Source of the DNA: Melaminivora alkalimesophila | GTDB taxonomy: Bacteria; Pseudomonadota; Gammaproteobacteria; Burkholderiales; Burkholderiaceae_C | DNA: 8,249 nucleotides | Direction: 5' to 3' | Assembly (NCBI RefSeq): GCF_000282995.1 | Contig: NZ_ALEE01000244.1 | Coordinates: 1 to 8,249 of the forward strand | Part shown: piece after piece, positions 6,201 through 8,249 of the stretch | How the letters are laid out: the number at the start of each line of letters is the position of its first letter | How positions within the stretch are numbered: the stretch's first letter is position 1 | Notes under the pieces: generated by a model | The model's input: the letters and a program-made list of their open reading frames with translations, nothing else | Databases searched by the model: none | What the model was told of the DNA's origin: nothing | Made by a program: the position numbers and the translations under genes

Positions 6201-6237
6201 AAAAAAAACCGCCCGGTGCAGACCGGGCGGTTTTTTT
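6201..6237. terminator. Bidirectional intrinsic terminator between the pilin and rpmG
   Basis: A perfect 9-base-pair GC-rich stem (6209-6217 and 6222-6230) with a four-base loop GCAG is flanked by eight A (6201-6208) and seven T (6231-6237). Read on the plus strand it ends the pilin transcript 36 bases after its stop. Read on the minus strand it ends rpmB-rpmG 20 bases after the rpmG stop. The A tract pairs with the T tract, so it works in both directions. Confidence 0.93.
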
Positions 6238-6256
6238 ATGCAGGAACCGGGCCGAA

Positions 6257-6427
6257 TCACTTCAGCTTGGCTTCCTTGTATTCGACGTGCTTGCGCGCCT
6301 TGGGGTCGAACTTGATGATGGCCATCTTCTCGGGCATCGTCTTCTTGTTCTTGGTGGTGGTGTAGAAGTGGCCGGTGTCAGCAGTCGACACCAGCTTGAT
6401 CTTTTCGCGTCCGCCTTTGCTTGCCAT
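6257..6427 (-). CDS. rpmG: 50S ribosomal protein L33
   Basis: A 56-residue protein ([20 protein letters not shown]..., then YTTTKNKK, ending EYKEAKLK), the normal length and sequence pattern for bacterial L33, a component of the large ribosomal subunit near the E site. The form has no CxxC zinc-binding pairs (C-minus type), as is common in proteobacteria. It lies 11 bases after rpmB; its Shine-Dalgarno AAGGAG overlaps the rpmB stop codon, so the two are co-transcribed and probably coupled. Base composition is slightly lower in GC and richer in Lys codons than the neighbours, as expected for a highly expressed ribosomal gene. Confidence 0.98.
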   Translation of the reverse strand: MASKGGREKIKLVSTADTGHFYTTTKNKKTMPEKMAIIKFDPKARKHVEYKEAKLK

Positions 6428-6438
6428 GGTGCTACTCC

Positions 6439-6672
6439 TTAAGCCTGGCCACGTGCGCGCATGTCTGCGAGCACGGAGTCGATACCGTTCTTGTCGATCA
6501 GGCGCAGGGCGGCGCTGGAGACGCGCAGGCGCACCCAGCGGTTCTCGCTCTCCACCCAGAAGCGGCGGTACTGCAGGTTCGGCAGGAACCGGCGCTTGGT
6601 CTTGTTGTTGGCGTGGGAGACGTTGTTTCCCACCATGGGCTTCTTGCCCGTGACTTCACACACGCGTGCCAT
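6439..6672 (-). CDS. rpmB: 50S ribosomal protein L28
   Basis: A 77-residue protein starting [29 protein letters not shown], with [33 protein letters not shown] after it. This is the full-length canonical bacterial L28 of the large ribosomal subunit. The frame stays open far upstream, but ATG 6672 is the family start and is preceded by GGAG nine bases upstream. It is the first gene of the rpmB-rpmG operon, with a promoter about 175 bases upstream, so the transcript carries a long leader. Confidence 0.98.
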   Translation of the reverse strand: MARVCEVTGKKPMVGNNVSHANNKTKRRFLPNLQYRRFWVESENRWVRLRVSSAALRLIDKNGIDSVLADMRARGQA

Positions 6673-6846
6673 GAGGACACTCCGATGGTTATTACGGCCT
6701 CCGATGCGGCTGCAAGCAGTGCCTTGCGGCCCGGCAGGCCTCACCTCGCCAGTTGCAACGGGTGGCGGTAGCCCGGCTCTCCTGCCCCCTGGACTGCCAC
6801 CTGCAGGTCTGTGGCCCCAAGTGGTCGTGAAAAGGCAAAGCCGGGA

Positions 6847-6876
6847 ATTATAGTCCGGACTTTGGTTCAGCGTCCA
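6847..6876 (-). promoter_or_regulatory. Sigma-70 promoter of rpmB-rpmG
   Basis: On the minus strand there is a perfect -10 TATAAT (6847-6852) with TGGACG (6871-6876) as a 4/6 -35, separated by 18 bases. The predicted start near 6840 gives a leader of about 168 bases before rpmB. The -35 lies within 22 bases of the start codon of the divergent BtuF-like gene. This is the only consensus promoter I can find in the 220-base intergenic region 6673-6892. Confidence 0.65.
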
Positions 6877-6892
6877 GCCCTTAGATTTTCCG

Positions 6893-7720
6893 ATGCCCTC
6901 TCTCTCCTCGCTCGTCGCCGGCGCCTGCCTGGCGGCCGCCGGGCTGGCCCATGCCCAGGCCCCACAGCGAATCGTCGCCCTGCAGCCGTCCCTGACCGAG
7001 GCGGTGTGCAGCCTGGAGGCCTGCGACCGCCTGGTGGCCGTCGATCGCCATTCCGACTGGCCCGCCAGCGTGGCGGGGCTGCCGCGCGTGGGCGGGATGG
7101 CGGATGCCAACGTGGAGGCCATCGTCGCGCTGCGGCCCGACCTGGTGCTGCTGGGCGCGCGCAGCCGCGCGGCCGAGCGGCTGCAGGCGCTGGGGCTGCG
7201 CGTGCTGGTGCTGGAGGCGCGCAGCCATGCGGACATCCGGCGCAACCTGGAGCGCATCGCCCAGGCCCTGGGGCGACCCGGCGCGGGCGAGCGCCTGTGG
7301 CGCGGGCTGGAACTGCGCGTGGAGGAGCAGCGCCGGCGCGTGCCGCCTGGCTGGCAGGGGCGGCGCATCTACCTGGAACTGCATGGCGGCAAGGTTGCGG
7401 CCAGCGAGGTCTCCTTCATCGGCGAGACCCTGGCGCGCCTGGGGTTGGCGAACGTGGTGCCGGGGCATCTGGGTGCCTTCCCGCGCCTGGGGCCGGAGTA
7501 TGCGCTGCGCGCCGACCCGGATGTGCTCGTCACGACGGAGGTGGGCGCGACCGTGCCACCGCCCCAGCGCCCGGGCTGGCAGGCGCTGCGCGCCGTGCGC
7601 GAGCGGCGCTATTGCACGCTCCCCCCGGGGCAGTTCGACGTGGTCCTGCGCGCCGGGCCGCGCATCGACGAGGCCGCTGCCGCGGTGGTGCAATGCCTGC
7701 AGGGGCTGCCGCCTCCCTGA
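6893..7720 (+). CDS. btuF: BtuF-like periplasmic vitamin B12 (helical-backbone metal receptor) binding protein
   Basis: A 275-residue protein with a Sec-type signal peptide cleaved after about residue 21 ([19 protein letters not shown]), close in length to E. coli BtuF. It matches that family along its length: [61 protein letters not shown], the middle helix, [21 protein letters not shown], the segment [13 protein letters not shown], and [17 protein letters not shown] near the end. BtuF delivers cobalamin to the BtuCD importer. No btuC, btuD or btuB is in the window, so cobalamin rather than haem or a siderophore is inferred from similarity and from the chelatase-like neighbour. The signal peptide lacks an N-terminal basic residue, but a stop (TAG 6851-6853) closes the frame and there is no earlier ATG or GTG. 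No Shine-Dalgarno is visible. Confidence 0.85.
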   Translation: MPSLSSLVAGACLAAAGLAHAQAPQRIVALQPSLTEAVCSLEACDRLVAVDRHSDWPASVAGLPRVGGMADANVEAIVALRPDLVLLGARSRAAERLQALGLRVLVLEARSHADIRRNLERIAQALGRPGAGERLWRGLELRVEEQRRRVPPGWQGRRIYLELHGGKVAASEVSFIGETLARLGLANVVPGHLGAFPRLGPEYALRADPDVLVTTEVGATVPPPQRPGWQALRAVRERRYCTLPPGQFDVVLRAGPRIDEAAAAVVQCLQGLPPP

Positions 7721-7742
7721 AGGGGCGTGCGTTCTCGCAGGC

Positions 7743-8249
7743 TCAGAGCTCGCGCGCCGGCACCAGCCGCGCATCCCACGCGCCTGCCAGCGCCGCAGCG
7801 CGGCCCAGGGGAGGGCGCGCGTGCTCGAAGTCGATCACCCACAGGCCGTCGGCATGGCGTGGGCGCGCCGGGGTCTCGCGCGTACGGCCGTCGGTCAGCA
7901 GCCACAGCCAGCGCGGGCCGTGGCGGTGGCGCCGCAGCACCGCATCCGCCCGGGCCAGCGCCTCGGCCAGCGGCGTGCCGCCGCCCCCATCCAGGGGCAG
8001 GACCAGGGCTTCGGGCCGCAGCGGCGCCCGGCCCGGAGCTCGTACCAAGGCGCTGCCCCGCCCGCCGAAGTTCACCAGAGCCACCGGGTCGCGCCACAGA
8101 TAGGCCTGCTGCAGGAGTTGCGCGAGCACGCCCTTGGCGCGCGCCAGCTGGCCGCTGCGCAGCATCGAGCCGGAACAGTCGAGCACGAAGCAGTGCAGTG
8201 TGGGCATGCGCGCCGGCGCCGCGCGCCAGCGCAGGTGCCCGGGCGCCAG
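7743..8249 (-). CDS. VWA-domain protein, ChlD/BchD- or cobaltochelatase-like (5' partial)
   Basis: The frame is open to the window edge; 168 C-terminal residues are present. It carries a von Willebrand A domain with a complete-looking metal ion-dependent adhesion site: DCSGSM (DxSxS), the Thr of GGGGTPLAEAL, and Asp in LLTDGRTRE. The segment before it (HLRWRAAPARMPTLHCFVLDCSGSM) fits the region joining the linker and VWA domain of magnesium-chelatase D subunits, so ATG 8207 is probably internal and the gene continues upstream. In bacteria without photosynthesis, small ChlI/ChlD-type proteins are often part of cobalt insertion for cobalamin, which fits the convergent BtuF-like gene 22 bases away. 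An AAA+ part would lie outside the window. The substrate metal cannot be told from this fragment. Confidence 0.85.
   Translation of the reverse strand: MAPGHLRWRAAPARMPTLHCFVLDCSGSMLRSGQLARAKGVLAQLLQQAYLWRDPVALVNFGGRGSALVRAPGRAPLRPEALVLPLDGGGGTPLAEALARADAVLRRHRHGPRWLWLLTDGRTRETPARPRHADGLWVIDFEHARPPLGRAAALAGAWDARLVPAREL

Noticed and set aside
6799..6808. Perfect palindrome ACCTGCAGGT in the rpmB leader as an operator
   Set aside because: Ten-base palindromes are common in GC-rich DNA and there is no second copy or spacing to a promoter; kept only as a remark under the leader finding.
6673..7368. N-terminal extension of rpmB, since the minus-strand frame stays open far upstream
   Set aside because: The L28 family starts at MARVCEVTG, the promoter TATAAT sits inside the extension, and the extension is antisense to the BtuF-like gene.

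Overview
The window is high-GC DNA from a beta-proteobacterium, most likely a Comamonadaceae-type Burkholderiales. This is inferred from the L28 and L33 ribosomal proteins, the alanine/arginine/leucine-rich proteins and the gene set, not from a database search. It holds eleven protein genes, two of them cut by the window edges. No rRNA, tRNA, CRISPR array or mobile element is visible.

Region 1 (1-6237, plus strand) is a tightly packed type IV pilus-like / pseudopilus-like (MSHA- or type II secretion-related) locus. In order it encodes: the end of a PilO/GspM/MshJ-like assembly protein; an MshK/GspB-like protein with one N-terminal membrane segment; two tandem related pseudopilins that share an 'LPCPADG ... 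ISHG ... FDD' core; a small two-helix membrane protein; a response regulator (receiver plus Fis-type helix-turn-helix); an unusual membrane-anchored histidine kinase; and a canonical pilin. From the second pseudopilin to the kinase the genes overlap by 4 to 8 bases, so the two-component pair is probably co-translated with the pilus genes. The pilin has its own strong ribosome binding site, a candidate promoter/operator in the 86-base gap before it, and a strong terminator after it. The simplest reading is that the assembly genes, a dedicated regulatory pair and the main structural subunit form one unit, with the pair possibly controlling the pilin. That regulatory link is inference.

Region 2 (6257-6876, minus strand) is the housekeeping pair rpmB-rpmG, with a good sigma-70 promoter about 170 bases upstream of rpmB. 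It shares the bidirectional terminator with the pilin.

Region 3 (6893-8249) has a BtuF-like periplasmic vitamin B12-binding protein on the plus strand. It converges on the C-terminal part of a VWA-domain (ChlD/cobaltochelatase-like) protein on the minus strand that runs off the window. This looks like the edge of a cobalamin uptake/synthesis cluster.

The best candidates for something undescribed are the pilus locus with an embedded two-component system, its divergent second pseudopilin with a fused C-terminal beta-rich domain, and the two-helix protein between the pilus and signalling genes.
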